Assembly (NCBI GenBank): GCA_021785795.1
Contig: JAJYEK010000150.1
Span: 2,017-9,045 of the forward strand
Reading direction: 5' to 3'
Length of the DNA: 7,029 bases
Source of the DNA: Pseudomonadota bacterium
GTDB taxonomy: Bacteria > Pseudomonadota > Gammaproteobacteria > Acidiferrobacterales > UBA6901
Both the position numbers and the translations under genes were made by a program. Shown piece after piece: positions 1 through 4,491 of the stretch. Below the pieces are notes generated by a model. It had not been told where the DNA came from. It did not search any database and was given only the letters and a program-made list of their open reading frames with translations. Every line of letters begins with the position of its first letter. Positions within the stretch are counted from its first letter, which is position 1.

Positions 1-386
1 TGCGGCGGTGGTAAGTACTGCGGTCCGCAACTGAGATTTACCGTAATATTTTGCTTCAGGTTTTTTCCGGTGAACTGATCGGTGTAGGGTTTGCAGCCGG
101 TCTTCTTGATGGTGACGGTGGCAAGCCGGCGGTAAAACGCGAAACCCGGACCGACATCGCTCTTGATGCGTCCCGTCCAATGCCTTGGAAACACTTTGTC
201 GAGCTCCACCAAAACCGGCGTGGTACCGATATTCTTGCCGGAAACGAAAACCTGTGCACCGGGTGGATCGGAATTGATCGTAATGGAACTGACCGGCTCG
301 GGCAGACTTGCGCAACCGGAAAGTGCTGCCATGCAGCACAGCGCCAGGAAAGCAGATTCGCGAACACCCCTGCGATTTGGGATCAT
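1..386 (-). CDS. PEGA-domain-like outer-membrane/periplasmic lipoprotein (3' end outside window)
   Basis: The open frame runs from ATG at 386 to the left edge without a stop (128 codons visible), so the gene is cut by the window. An RBS, GGGAGG at 399-394, lies 7 nt before the ATG. The N-terminus has arginines, a hydrophobic stretch and a lipobox ending LSGC with Cys25, the expected lipidation site for signal peptidase II. Residues about 33-64 (SSITINSDPPGAQVFVSGK..., then IGTTPVLVEL) have the pattern of a PEGA domain: a short beta-rich repeat with Pro-Pro-Gly-Ala, then a G-x-T-P turn, found in surface proteins. Cys98 and Cys120 might form a disulfide. The function of such lipoproteins is generally unknown; a cell-envelope role is inferred. 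A promoter-like sequence directly upstream suggests its own transcript, separate from the Rof gene. I am confident it is a real lipoprotein gene and moderately confident of the PEGA assignment. Confidence 0.85.
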   Translation of the reverse strand, partial: MIPNRRGVRESAFLALCCMAALSGCASLPEPVSSITINSDPPGAQVFVSGKNIGTTPVLVELDKVFPRHWTGRIKSDVGPGFAFYRRLATVTIKKTGCKPYTDQFTGKNLKQNITVNLSCGPQYLPPP

Positions 387-440
387 GGATTTTCCTCCCG
401 CATACCTTTCACCTTAACGTCGGTTGTTCGATGAGTCGGA

Positions 441-470
441 ACTATATTCCCATTGGCCGACCGGTGCCAA
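441..470 (-). promoter_or_regulatory. sigma70-like promoter of the PEGA lipoprotein gene
   Basis: On the minus strand TTGGCA (470-465, five of six to TTGACA) is followed after 18 nt by TATAGT (446-441, five of six to TATAAT). Transcription would start near 434, leaving a leader of about 48 nt that contains the GGGAGG ribosome-binding site of the lipoprotein gene. Both boxes and their spacing are seen directly; promoter activity is inferred. Confidence 0.6.
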
Positions 471-496
471 CCGTCCGCCGCCGTGCAGGCGTTGCT

Positions 497-520
497 AAAA
501 ACCCGGGCCGGCGCGCCGGC
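497..520 (-). terminator. possible intrinsic terminator after the Rof-like gene
   Basis: A perfect 14-bp palindrome (507-520) can form a GC-rich hairpin (GCCGG, loop CGCG, CCGGC). On the minus strand it is followed by CCGGG and then five T (501-497). It lies about 70 nt past the Rof stop and before the lipoprotein promoter, where a terminator would make sense. The stem is short and five bases separate it from the T-run, so this is only a moderate candidate. Confidence 0.35.
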
Positions 521-589
521 AGTGTGGGTGCGCCGCTTTCCAAATGTGCCGGCGTTATCGTTGCCGCGGGCCTGGCGGGTGTCTCGTTA

Positions 590-844
590 TCATAAAGTCT
601 GGATCTTGTGGATCCAGTCAAGCCGCAGGCGGACTGTCTGTCCCGTAGTCGAACGCGCAACCAGGAATTCCTCGTGGTTAGAGGTCTCAATGTCGAGCGG
701 CGTCACGATCTGGTCCTGCAGGACATTATTCTCGACCCACATCAAGCGCAGCTGCGTACGATGGAGTATGGCAATCTCGAAAACATCGTGGTCTGCGCAG
801 GAAATCGGACGATAGCCGGTATCCCCATCGTTCAAGTCGCTCAT
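590..844 (-). CDS. rof: Rof-like Rho-binding antiterminator (YaeO family)
   Basis: An 84-residue protein. Residues 11-20 (YRPISCADHD) closely match the family signature Y-x-P-I-[NS]-C-x-D-[YH]-D of Rof/YaeO. The rest follows the same small beta-barrel pattern: an E-x-A-x-x-x-x segment at 23-29, a hydrophobic LRLMWVE strand, an EEFLVARS strand at 58-65 corresponding to EYLVVE in the E. coli protein, and the closing VRLRLDWIHKI at 71-81 (E. coli: TRELRLDKITSF). In E. coli, Rof binds the primary RNA-binding surface of transcription termination factor Rho and inhibits Rho-dependent termination in the cytoplasm. I chose ATG at 844 because homology begins just after it; the same frame stays open to 979 but that extension is not conserved. 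No strong RBS is visible (a GGTGG lies 9 nt or more upstream), so translation may be weak or controlled. The gene follows the rhodanese fusion gene on the same strand, 145 nt away. Confidence 0.82.
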   Translation of the reverse strand: MSDLNDGDTGYRPISCADHDVFEIAILHRTQLRLMWVENNVLQDQIVTPLDIETSNHEEFLVARSTTGQTVRLRLDWIHKIQTL

Positions 845-933
845 GTTTTTCGGCCACCACAGGGGTTGCGATTTGCCGGTTTGTGTCCGGACGGACATGG
901 AAATCCGCCGCCCTGCAGCACGTCCGGCAATCT

Positions 934-954
934 CCGGCGCGTAGTTTGCGCCAG
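934..954 (-). repeat. hairpin in the spacer between the rhodanese fusion gene and rof
   Basis: On the minus strand CTGGCGC (954-948) can pair with GCGCCGG (940-934) around a 7-nt loop, giving a 7-bp stem with one G-U pair. It lies about 35 nt after the stop of the upstream gene and about 90 nt before rof. There is no T-run, so it is not a classical intrinsic terminator. It could be an mRNA-processing or stabilising hairpin, or chance in GC-rich DNA. Confidence 0.3.
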
Positions 955-989
955 CGCTTGCCGGTGCCCGACAGCCCAAGTTTGAGAGT

Positions 990-2096
990 CTAACAGGGGG
1001 CAGTCCTGCCGAACCCGGCGGATGTGCCTCTTAGCCCTCCTGCAAGCACATATGCACGCAGTCCGCGCTGGCCAAGAATATGTGCCGCCGCAGAGCTGCG
1101 ACGGCCCGTGTTGCAGTAGCAAATGTATGCATTATGCGGGTCGAGGCCGTCGGCCACCTGGCACAGCATGTCCAGGGGAAGACGATAGGCGCCCGGGAGC
1201 AACGAATCTGAAGCCTCTTCCAGTGCGCGGACGTCGAGCCAGATGGCGCCCGACTCCGTCATGGACATTGCCTCCGACGGCGACAGCCAGTTCAGCGGCG
1301 GTTCGCGCCTGAGGGCGAGGAAGTGCCGGCGTGCCAATCTCAGCAGTGTGCCGCGTGTTTCCATGGTCACGCTGGCATGCCAGCGGTCCTCGCCAGACAG
1401 GCTTTCTTCGCCGAATCCCGTGCCCGGTCCGAGCATCGTCACATCGGCCGGACCATTTCCGTCGGTTTCGCAAGTCATGACGGCCGTTCCGTTCTCGACG
1501 AGATAGTAGCCGTCGGCATCCTCGCCTTCGCGAGCCACGACCTGTCCTGCCCGCACCGCAACTGATTCCAGCCGCATCCCAAGCAAATCGAGGTTGGGAG
1601 GCGGTATGTGCCGAAAAACCAGACATTGGCGAACCATGCCCATCCAGCTAGTCGCAGAGCCGGAATCAGTCCGGAACCGATTCGGCCCCGGAGCGGCCAG
1701 GCAGCCAGCGAGCGTGTCCCATGTGACTGCGATATCGAGCAATTCACTGTCGATTCGCAGAATGTCGAGGTCTGTCACTGCCATGGCGGACACTTGGCGT
1801 GGTTGCTTGTCTGCGATCGGGCAGAGCGTTTTTGGCGCATTGCCTGCCATGTCCGCTACCCCCAGCATGCAGCTGTCTTCGTCCTTGGCGCTGCTCAGGA
1901 CTATCTCGCCGCGCAGCAGATAGACGGTCTGATAATCAGTCTCACCCTCGCGGAACAGGATCATGCCTGCGGGAATGTGTTCGATGTGGCACAGCGGTTT
2001 CAGCTCTTCGATGCGCAGGATGCTCAGTGCTGCAATAGGTTGCAGGGCCTGGATCAGTTCTGATCCAGGCACGCACTCGATTTCAGTCATGCGCAA
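990..2096 (-). CDS. Double cyclic-nucleotide-binding-like domain protein fused to a C-terminal rhodanese domain
   Basis: A 368-residue cytoplasmic protein with no signal peptide. Domain 1 (about 20-125) has the cNMP-binding fold pattern (IPAGMILFREGETDYQTVYLLRGEIVL) but lacks a clear phosphate-binding cassette. Domain 2 (about 160-265) has VRAGQVVAREGEDADGYYLVENG followed by a cassette-like GFGEESLSGEDRWHASV at 227-243. Compared with the usual FGEExL...RNATV there is one extra residue after Arg238, so ligand binding is uncertain. The rhodanese domain (about 270-360) has WLDVR at 286-290 and the active-site loop C328-N-T-G-R-R-S, with Cys328 as the expected persulfide-carrying residue, then YVLAGGL. 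Such fusions may couple a nucleotide or redox signal to sulfur transfer, but no substrate is established. Start choice: TTG at 2096 has GGAG at 6 nt, whereas the in-frame ATG at 2090 has it at 12 nt, so TTG is slightly favoured. The stop is TAG at 992-990. rof follows on the same strand. Confidence 0.9.
   Translation of the reverse strand: MRMTEIECVPGSELIQALQPIAALSILRIEELKPLCHIEHIPAGMILFREGETDYQTVYLLRGEIVLSSAKDEDSCMLGVADMAGNAPKTLCPIADKQPRQVSAMAVTDLDILRIDSELLDIAVTWDTLAGCLAAPGPNRFRTDSGSATSWMGMVRQCLVFRHIPPPNLDLLGMRLESVAVRAGQVVAREGEDADGYYLVENGTAVMTCETDGNGPADVTMLGPGTGFGEESLSGEDRWHASVTMETRGTLLRLARRHFLALRREPPLNWLSPSEAMSMTESGAIWLDVRALEEASDSLLPGAYRLPLDMLCQVADGLDPHNAYICYCNTGRRSSAAAHILGQRGLRAYVLAGGLRGTSAGFGRTAPC
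2047..2070. repeat. perfect 24-bp inverted repeat just inside the start of the rhodanese fusion gene
   Basis: Arm GCCTGGATCAG (2047-2057), a 2-bp TT centre (2058-2059), then CTGATCCAGGC (2060-2070): eleven base pairs with no mismatch. In mRNA, allowing a 4-nt loop, this is a 10-bp stem about 21-44 nt after the ATG at 2090. It encodes Pro-Gly-Ser-Glu-Leu-Ile-Gln-Ala and may act as a translational hairpin or a DNA operator. The symmetry is certain; a role is not shown. Confidence 0.6.
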
Positions 2097-2186
2097 CTTT
2101 CACTCCGGACCTTCGCGATGTGCCGCGACTTGTCGATGGCAGCAATTCCGTCAGGCGCTAGCATATCATCGGAACAGTCAGCCGTA

Positions 2187-2215
2187 TTGCTAGGAGATGT
2201 TGCCGTACGTATGAT
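2187..2215 (+). promoter_or_regulatory. sigma70-like promoter of the H1-tailed protein gene
   Basis: TTGCTA (2187-2192) and TATGAT (2210-2215, five of six to TATAAT) are separated by exactly 17 nt. The predicted start near 2222 gives a leader of about 40 nt ending in AGGGGG and ATG at 2262. It lies inside the upstream extension of the longest open frame, which argues that the extension is not translated. Confidence 0.5.
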
Positions 2216-2261
2216 GAATCATCTGAGCGCCAGATATGGTCGATTGCATGAGGGGGTCGGG

Positions 2262-2999
2262 ATGAGAAGCATTGAAGATGTCGTAGTCATGATTGAGAGA
2301 TGGGACCAAGAGCGTTCGAAAGATCGGGAGCTGGTACTGAGCCAGCTCAATGCGATTTCGAAGAACTGTGAGGAAGCGATCGAAGTCTGGCAGCGCTATC
2401 TCGACAACCCCGGTACCGGGGGCAATCAGTGGACGGCCGTGAGCTGGGTAGGACCCGAACGCGCCAAGAGATTGCACGAACTCAACCTCAGGGCCGGTGA
2501 GCTGATACATCAGCTGTGCACGATTGCCGGGTCGGAGGCCATTCGGTTCCTTGCTTACGAAGATAACATGATCGAGATGGCCTATCGTCAGCTCGAGCAG
2601 GGCGAAACCGGACCTGACATGGCGCGTTCCGCCGTCGAACGCATGAACGCTCATCGTGCCTACCTCAATTCTGTGGCGGAACGGGTCAAGTCCATCCGCT
2701 TGGCAGAAGCGAAGCATGCCAAGTCCGTTTCCCGACCGCGTCCGGGTGCCAAGAAGCCGCAAGCCAGCAAGGCGAAAAAGGCGACGGTTGCCGCTGCCAA
2801 AATGCCGACTAAGAAGCCAGCCAAGAAAAAGGCGGCAGTCTCCGCTGCCAAAATGCCGACTAAGAAGCCAGCCAAGAAAAAGGCGGCAGTCTCCGCTGCC
2901 AAAATGCCGGCTAAGAAGAGAGCGGTAAAACCTGCCCGGAAAAAATCCACACGGAAGTCGACGAAGCCGGTACGCGGACACAACAATCGCCGGAAATAA
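2262..2999 (+). CDS. Unrecognised helical protein with a Lys/Ala-rich histone H1-like C-terminal tail
   Basis: I do not recognise the N-terminal domain. Using ATG at 2262 the protein has 245 residues. Residues 1 to about 150 are hydrophilic and probably mostly helical, with many charged residues and segments such as VVVMIERWDQERSKDRELVL and AGELIHQLCTIAGSEAIRFL; length and character recall phasins or other small coiled-coil proteins. From about 155 to the end the sequence becomes extremely basic (RPRPGAKKPQ..., then units of AAKMPTKKPAKKKAAVS), like the tails of bacterial H1-like proteins and of AlgP-type regulators, which bind DNA or polyphosphate non-specifically. A nucleoid- or polyanion-binding role is therefore inferred. 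The frame is open back to ATG at 2118, but ATG 2262 has a strong RBS (AGGGGG, 5 nt spacer), a promoter ends 40 nt upstream, and the extension is rich in rare codons (ATA, CTA, AGA, TCA). It is transcribed divergently from the rhodanese fusion gene. Confidence 0.8.
   Translation: MRSIEDVVVMIERWDQERSKDRELVLSQLNAISKNCEEAIEVWQRYLDNPGTGGNQWTAVSWVGPERAKRLHELNLRAGELIHQLCTIAGSEAIRFLAYEDNMIEMAYRQLEQGETGPDMARSAVERMNAHRAYLNSVAERVKSIRLAEAKHAKSVSRPRPGAKKPQASKAKKATVAAAKMPTKKPAKKKAAVSAAKMPTKKPAKKKAAVSAAKMPAKKRAVKPARKKSTRKSTKPVRGHNNRRK
2787..2918 (+). repeat. 51-bp in-frame tandem repeat (2 full copies plus a partial copy)
   Basis: Copies lie at 2787-2837, 2838-2888 and a partial at 2889-2918. The first two are identical over their last 45 nt and differ only in the first six (GTTGCC against GTCTCC). 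Each codes for 17 residues, Val-[Ala/Ser]-Ala-Ala-Lys-Met-Pro-Thr-Lys-Lys-Pro-Ala-Lys-Lys-Lys-Ala-Ala. The third copy diverges after AAGAAG. Near-identity at the DNA level indicates recent duplication by slippage or recombination, so the copy number may vary between strains. Confidence 0.95.
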
Positions 3000-3322
3000 A
3001 TCCGCAGACGCCGGATTGTGGTGCACGACATCAGGACCTGACGGTCGTCTCTGGGGCAGTGTGCTGGGCAGTGCCCCGGACGTAGGCCGCCAGGACAGGA
3101 CGGAGGTAACCACGTCAGGGTGCCCCTGGCGCGCGCCGCTCCGGGTGTCTCGCATTTTTTGTATCCCCCTTCTCCCGGGTTGCTTTGTGCGGCCAATGCA
3201 TGCCTTGATTTGCCGCGAAGGCGCTGGCCGGGCCAGTCCTGCGCAGCTGGGCGATTGGACTGGAAATAGCGTGTGATCATCCCCATTTTCGGGTAAAGCC
3301 TACGTGCTGGAGGATGTTTCAC
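3000..3322. other. 323-bp non-coding stretch between the H1-tailed gene and trxC
   Basis: No credible gene is visible on either strand; long frames here are antisense shadows of neighbouring genes. It contains a possible hairpin, TCTGGGGCA (3050-3058) with TGCCCCGGA (3072-3080), 9 pairs including one G-U, loop 13 nt, with no T-run. Further on, a perfect GGCGCGCGCC palindrome (3128-3137) and a T-run (3155-3160) might contribute to termination of the upstream transcript. I see no convincing sigma70 promoter for trxC. The last bases hold its RBS. Confidence 0.6.
3309..3313 (+). promoter_or_regulatory. ribosome-binding site of trxC that decides its start
   Basis: GGAGG at 3309-3313 lies 9 nt before ATG 3323. 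The other in-frame ATG at 3314 directly abuts the GGAGG and cannot use it, so the start is 3323, which also matches the usual TrxC N-terminus. Confidence 0.75.
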
Positions 3323-3757
3323 ATGTCTGCGTCGAAGCTTGTTGTTTGCCCGCATTGCCAGGGGATCAATCGCGTGCCGGAAGACCGTCTTCAAGATCAT
3401 CCGAAATGCGGCGTTTGTCATCAGCCGCTGTTCGAGGGCAAGCCGGTGGAATTGAACGCAGCGAATTTCCACAGGCACATGGAGCACGGCGACATCCCCT
3501 TGCTGGTGGATTTCTGGGCGTCTTGGTGCGGGCCGTGCAAGGCGATGGCGCCGGTATTCGCTGCCGCTGCGGCCCAATTCGACGGACGTGTCCGTTTTGC
3601 CAAAGTTGACACCGATGTTGAGCAGGGCCTGGCGCGCGAGTTTGGTATACGCGGGATTCCTACTCTGGTGCTGTTCAAGAGTGGGCGCGAGGTCGGCAGG
3701 GTGTCAGGTGCGCTTGATCCGCGCGGATTGCAATCCTGGGTCCAGCAGCGCATTTAG
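3323..3757 (+). CDS. trxC: Thioredoxin 2 (TrxC), zinc-ribbon thioredoxin
   Basis: A 144-residue cytoplasmic disulfide reductase. The N-terminal zinc ribbon has two CxxC pairs, Cys9-Pro-His-Cys12 and Cys29-Gly-Val-Cys32, which bind zinc in E. coli TrxC. The flanking text (INRVPEDRLQD...KCGVC) matches the family closely. The thioredoxin fold follows from about residue 43, with the active site Trp68-Cys69-Gly-Pro-Cys72 and the cis-proline Pro113 in GIRGIPT. The length is that of E. coli TrxC (139 residues). The protein reduces disulfides in cytoplasmic proteins such as ribonucleotide reductase, and in E. coli it belongs to the oxidative-stress response through OxyR; no OxyR site is recognisable here. 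It stands alone on the plus strand and converges on the basic-peptide gene. Confidence 0.96.
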   Translation: MSASKLVVCPHCQGINRVPEDRLQDHPKCGVCHQPLFEGKPVELNAANFHRHMEHGDIPLLVDFWASWCGPCKAMAPVFAAAAAQFDGRVRFAKVDTDVEQGLAREFGIRGIPTLVLFKSGREVGRVSGALDPRGLQSWVQQRI

Positions 3758-3934
3758 TGGCTGTTTGCCGGGGCGTATTTAGGAGCGCGGCAAGGGTCTC
3801 GTGATGGATTCGGTAACCGGAGCTTCCGAAACCCACGGGAGACGGCTTTTGCGCAACGAGCCGGCGTTGCTCACTGGGACCCATGAAAGGTGGAGTTTTG
3901 AACTGTCGCGTGGGGGCCACACGTGGAGCAATGT

Positions 3935-3971
3935 GGGCAGGGCGGCGGGAACGTGTCCTGCCGCCCTGCCC
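3935..3971. terminator. long hairpin between convergent trxC and basic-peptide genes, possible bidirectional terminator
   Basis: A 16-nt arm (3935-3950, GGGCAGGGCGGCGGGA) pairs with 3956-3971 (TCCTGCCGCCCTGCCC) around the loop ACGTG; fifteen pairs are Watson-Crick and one is G-U on the plus strand. It sits 178 nt after the trxC stop and 67 nt after the basic-peptide stop. No T-run follows on either strand, so it is not a textbook intrinsic terminator, but such stable stems between convergent genes often end transcripts or protect 3' ends. Confidence 0.5.
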
Positions 3972-4038
3972 GGTGTGACTGTAAATGCTCAGGAAGTGTT
4001 CCGCTTACCAAGCGAAACGGATTCCTTTTTACGATGAG

Positions 4039-4263
4039 CTACTTGGCCTTGCGGACCATGTGTTTCTTGTGCACGAATTTCTTGGCGATGCGCCTGTGCA
4101 CAATCCGTCTGCGAACGATCCTTTTGTGAACTGCCTTTTTGTGTTCAACGCGGTGTTCCGTCTTGTGTCCGGCAGCAGGCATGCCTGCGGCAACAGCGAC
4201 TGCGCCGTTGCCAAATACGGCCACCAGGGCCAGAGCGATGATGCCCAGCAAAGTCTTTTTCAC
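4039..4263 (-). CDS. Small secreted, highly basic His/Lys/Arg-rich peptide
   Basis: A 74-residue precursor. Residues 1-26 form a clear Sec signal peptide: MKKT, a hydrophobic core LLGIIALALVAVF, and an AVAVAA end typical of signal peptidase I sites. The predicted mature part, about 48 residues, has 10 Lys, 8 Arg and 7 His but only 2 Glu. From mature residue 18 on, hydrophobic pairs (IV, IV, IA, FV, MV) alternate every 4-6 residues with basic clusters (HKR, RRR, HRR, KK, HKKH). I recognise no family. The composition recalls secreted basic proteins such as acid-inducible Asr of enterobacteria, and also cationic antimicrobial peptides; these are analogies only. Start: GTG at 4263 has GAGG at 4275-4272 (8 nt spacer) and gives an ordinary signal peptide; the longer frame from GTG 4296 would bury it. 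A near-consensus sigma54 promoter lies upstream, divergent from a kinase/NtrC-type regulator operon. Confidence 0.8.
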   Translation of the reverse strand: MKKTLLGIIALALVAVFGNGAVAVAAGMPAAGHKTEHRVEHKKAVHKRIVRRRIVHRRIAKKFVHKKHMVRKAK

Positions 4264-4349
4264 GTATCTATCCTCAAACAGTTGTCGTTTCTGCACTCAC
4301 ATCGGATGGGCGGGTTGGTCCCCTAGCCCTCCTTAGCGGATCAGACAAT

Positions 4350-4366
4350 AGCAATTCATATGCCAG
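4350..4366 (-). promoter_or_regulatory. near-consensus sigma54 (-24/-12) promoter of the basic-peptide gene
   Basis: On the minus strand 4366-4350 reads CTGGCATATGAATTGCT, against the sigma54 consensus YTGGCAYrNNNNTTGCW. The invariant GG (4364-4363) and GC (4352-4351) are exactly 10 nt apart. The predicted start is about 12 nt past the GC, near 4340, leaving a leader of about 76 nt before GTG 4263. An NtrC-family activator with a GAFTGA motif is encoded on the other side of the same intergenic region. The match is seen in the sequence; activity is inferred. Confidence 0.75.
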
Positions 4367-4380
4367 ATTCGAGAAATGGG

Positions 4381-4407
4381 AATTTTTTTCCTTGAATCAG
4401 CCAGTTA
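4381..4407 (+). promoter_or_regulatory. candidate IHF-binding site with upstream T-tract
   Basis: AATCAGCCAGTTA at 4395-4407 fits the IHF core WATCAANNNNTTR with one mismatch. It is preceded by an AT-rich stretch with seven T (4383-4389), as real IHF sites often are. It lies roughly 55-67 bp upstream of the predicted sigma54 start, the usual place for a DNA bend that brings an enhancer-bound activator to sigma54 polymerase. It overlaps the first palindrome by 7 bp, which weakens the case. Confidence 0.35.
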
Positions 4408-4426
4408 TACTGGCCGTACTGTACGG
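4401..4426. promoter_or_regulatory. two abutting perfect 13-bp palindromes, candidate regulator-binding sites
   Basis: CCAGT-TAT-ACTGG (4401-4413) is followed without a gap by CCGTAC-T-GTACGG (4414-4426). Both are perfect and both have the form CC-N9-GG, but the inner bases differ. Their centres lie about 67 and 80 bp upstream of the predicted sigma54 start of the basic-peptide gene. The first contains the TATACT -10 candidate of the kinase operon and the second covers its predicted start. They are good candidates for enhancer sites of the NtrC-type regulator, with autoregulation of its own operon. Confidence 0.55.
4406..4411 (+). promoter_or_regulatory. candidate sigma70 -10 box (TATACT) of the kinase/regulator operon
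   Basis: TATACT matches TATAAT at five of six positions and lies inside the first palindrome. The region 17 nt upstream is only a T-tract, so the -35 is poor and an activator, or a different start site, may be needed. The predicted start is near 4418, giving a leader of about 74 nt before GTG 4492. Confidence 0.4.
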
Positions 4427-4451
4427 TTGATGTGCCGATTCGTCTTCTCGG

Positions 4452-4470
4452 ATCTACAAATTTTGTAGGT
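4452..4470. promoter_or_regulatory. third palindrome, in the leader of the kinase gene
   Basis: CTACAAA-T-TTTGTAG (4454-4468) is a perfect 15-bp palindrome, extended by one A-T and one weaker pair on each side. Its centre is about 41 bp from the centre of the second palindrome and about 121 bp upstream of the sigma54 start. It shares TGTA half-site bases with the second palindrome. It may be a further regulator site, or an RNA hairpin 11 nt ahead of the kinase RBS. Confidence 0.45.
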
Positions 4471-4481
4471 TACTCGAAAAT

Positions 4482-4485
4482 AGGA
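4482..4485 (+). promoter_or_regulatory. ribosome-binding site that decides the kinase start
   Basis: AGGA at 4482-4485 lies 6 nt before GTG 4492. The upstream in-frame GTG at 4432 has no RBS, and the 20 residues it would add are encoded by AT-rich DNA containing the third palindrome. I therefore favour GTG 4492. Confidence 0.6.
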
Positions 4486-4491
4486 ATCTTT

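Noticed and set aside
51..434. Plus-strand open frame opposite the lipoprotein
   Set aside because: The minus-strand frame has an RBS, signal peptide, lipobox and PEGA-like pattern, so the plus frame is a shadow.
1132..2063. Several open frames of 90-164 residues on both strands
   Set aside because: All lie inside the cNMP/rhodanese gene, whose domains are unmistakable in one frame.
2408..2421. Perfect 14-bp palindrome CCCCGGTACCGGGG
   Set aside because: It falls mid-gene, encodes an ordinary Pro-Gly-Thr-Gly turn, and has nothing around it to suggest a site; GC-rich DNA makes this plausible by chance.
3254..3270. Possible -24/-12 element upstream of trxC (GG-N10-GC spacing)
   Set aside because: Only the GG and GC agree; the rest of both boxes does not match the sigma54 consensus.
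2190..3577. Long minus-strand open frames (2190-3155 and 2660-3577) with repeated Leu/Phe-Gly segments
   Set aside because: They lie antisense to the H1-tailed gene and trxC; their repeats are the reverse-strand reading of the Lys/Ala tail repeats, and no RBS or family supports them.
3765..3793. Hairpin TTGCCG/CGGCAA just after trxC
   Set aside because: The stem is only 6 bp with a 17-nt loop and no T-run follows, so it is not supported as a terminator.
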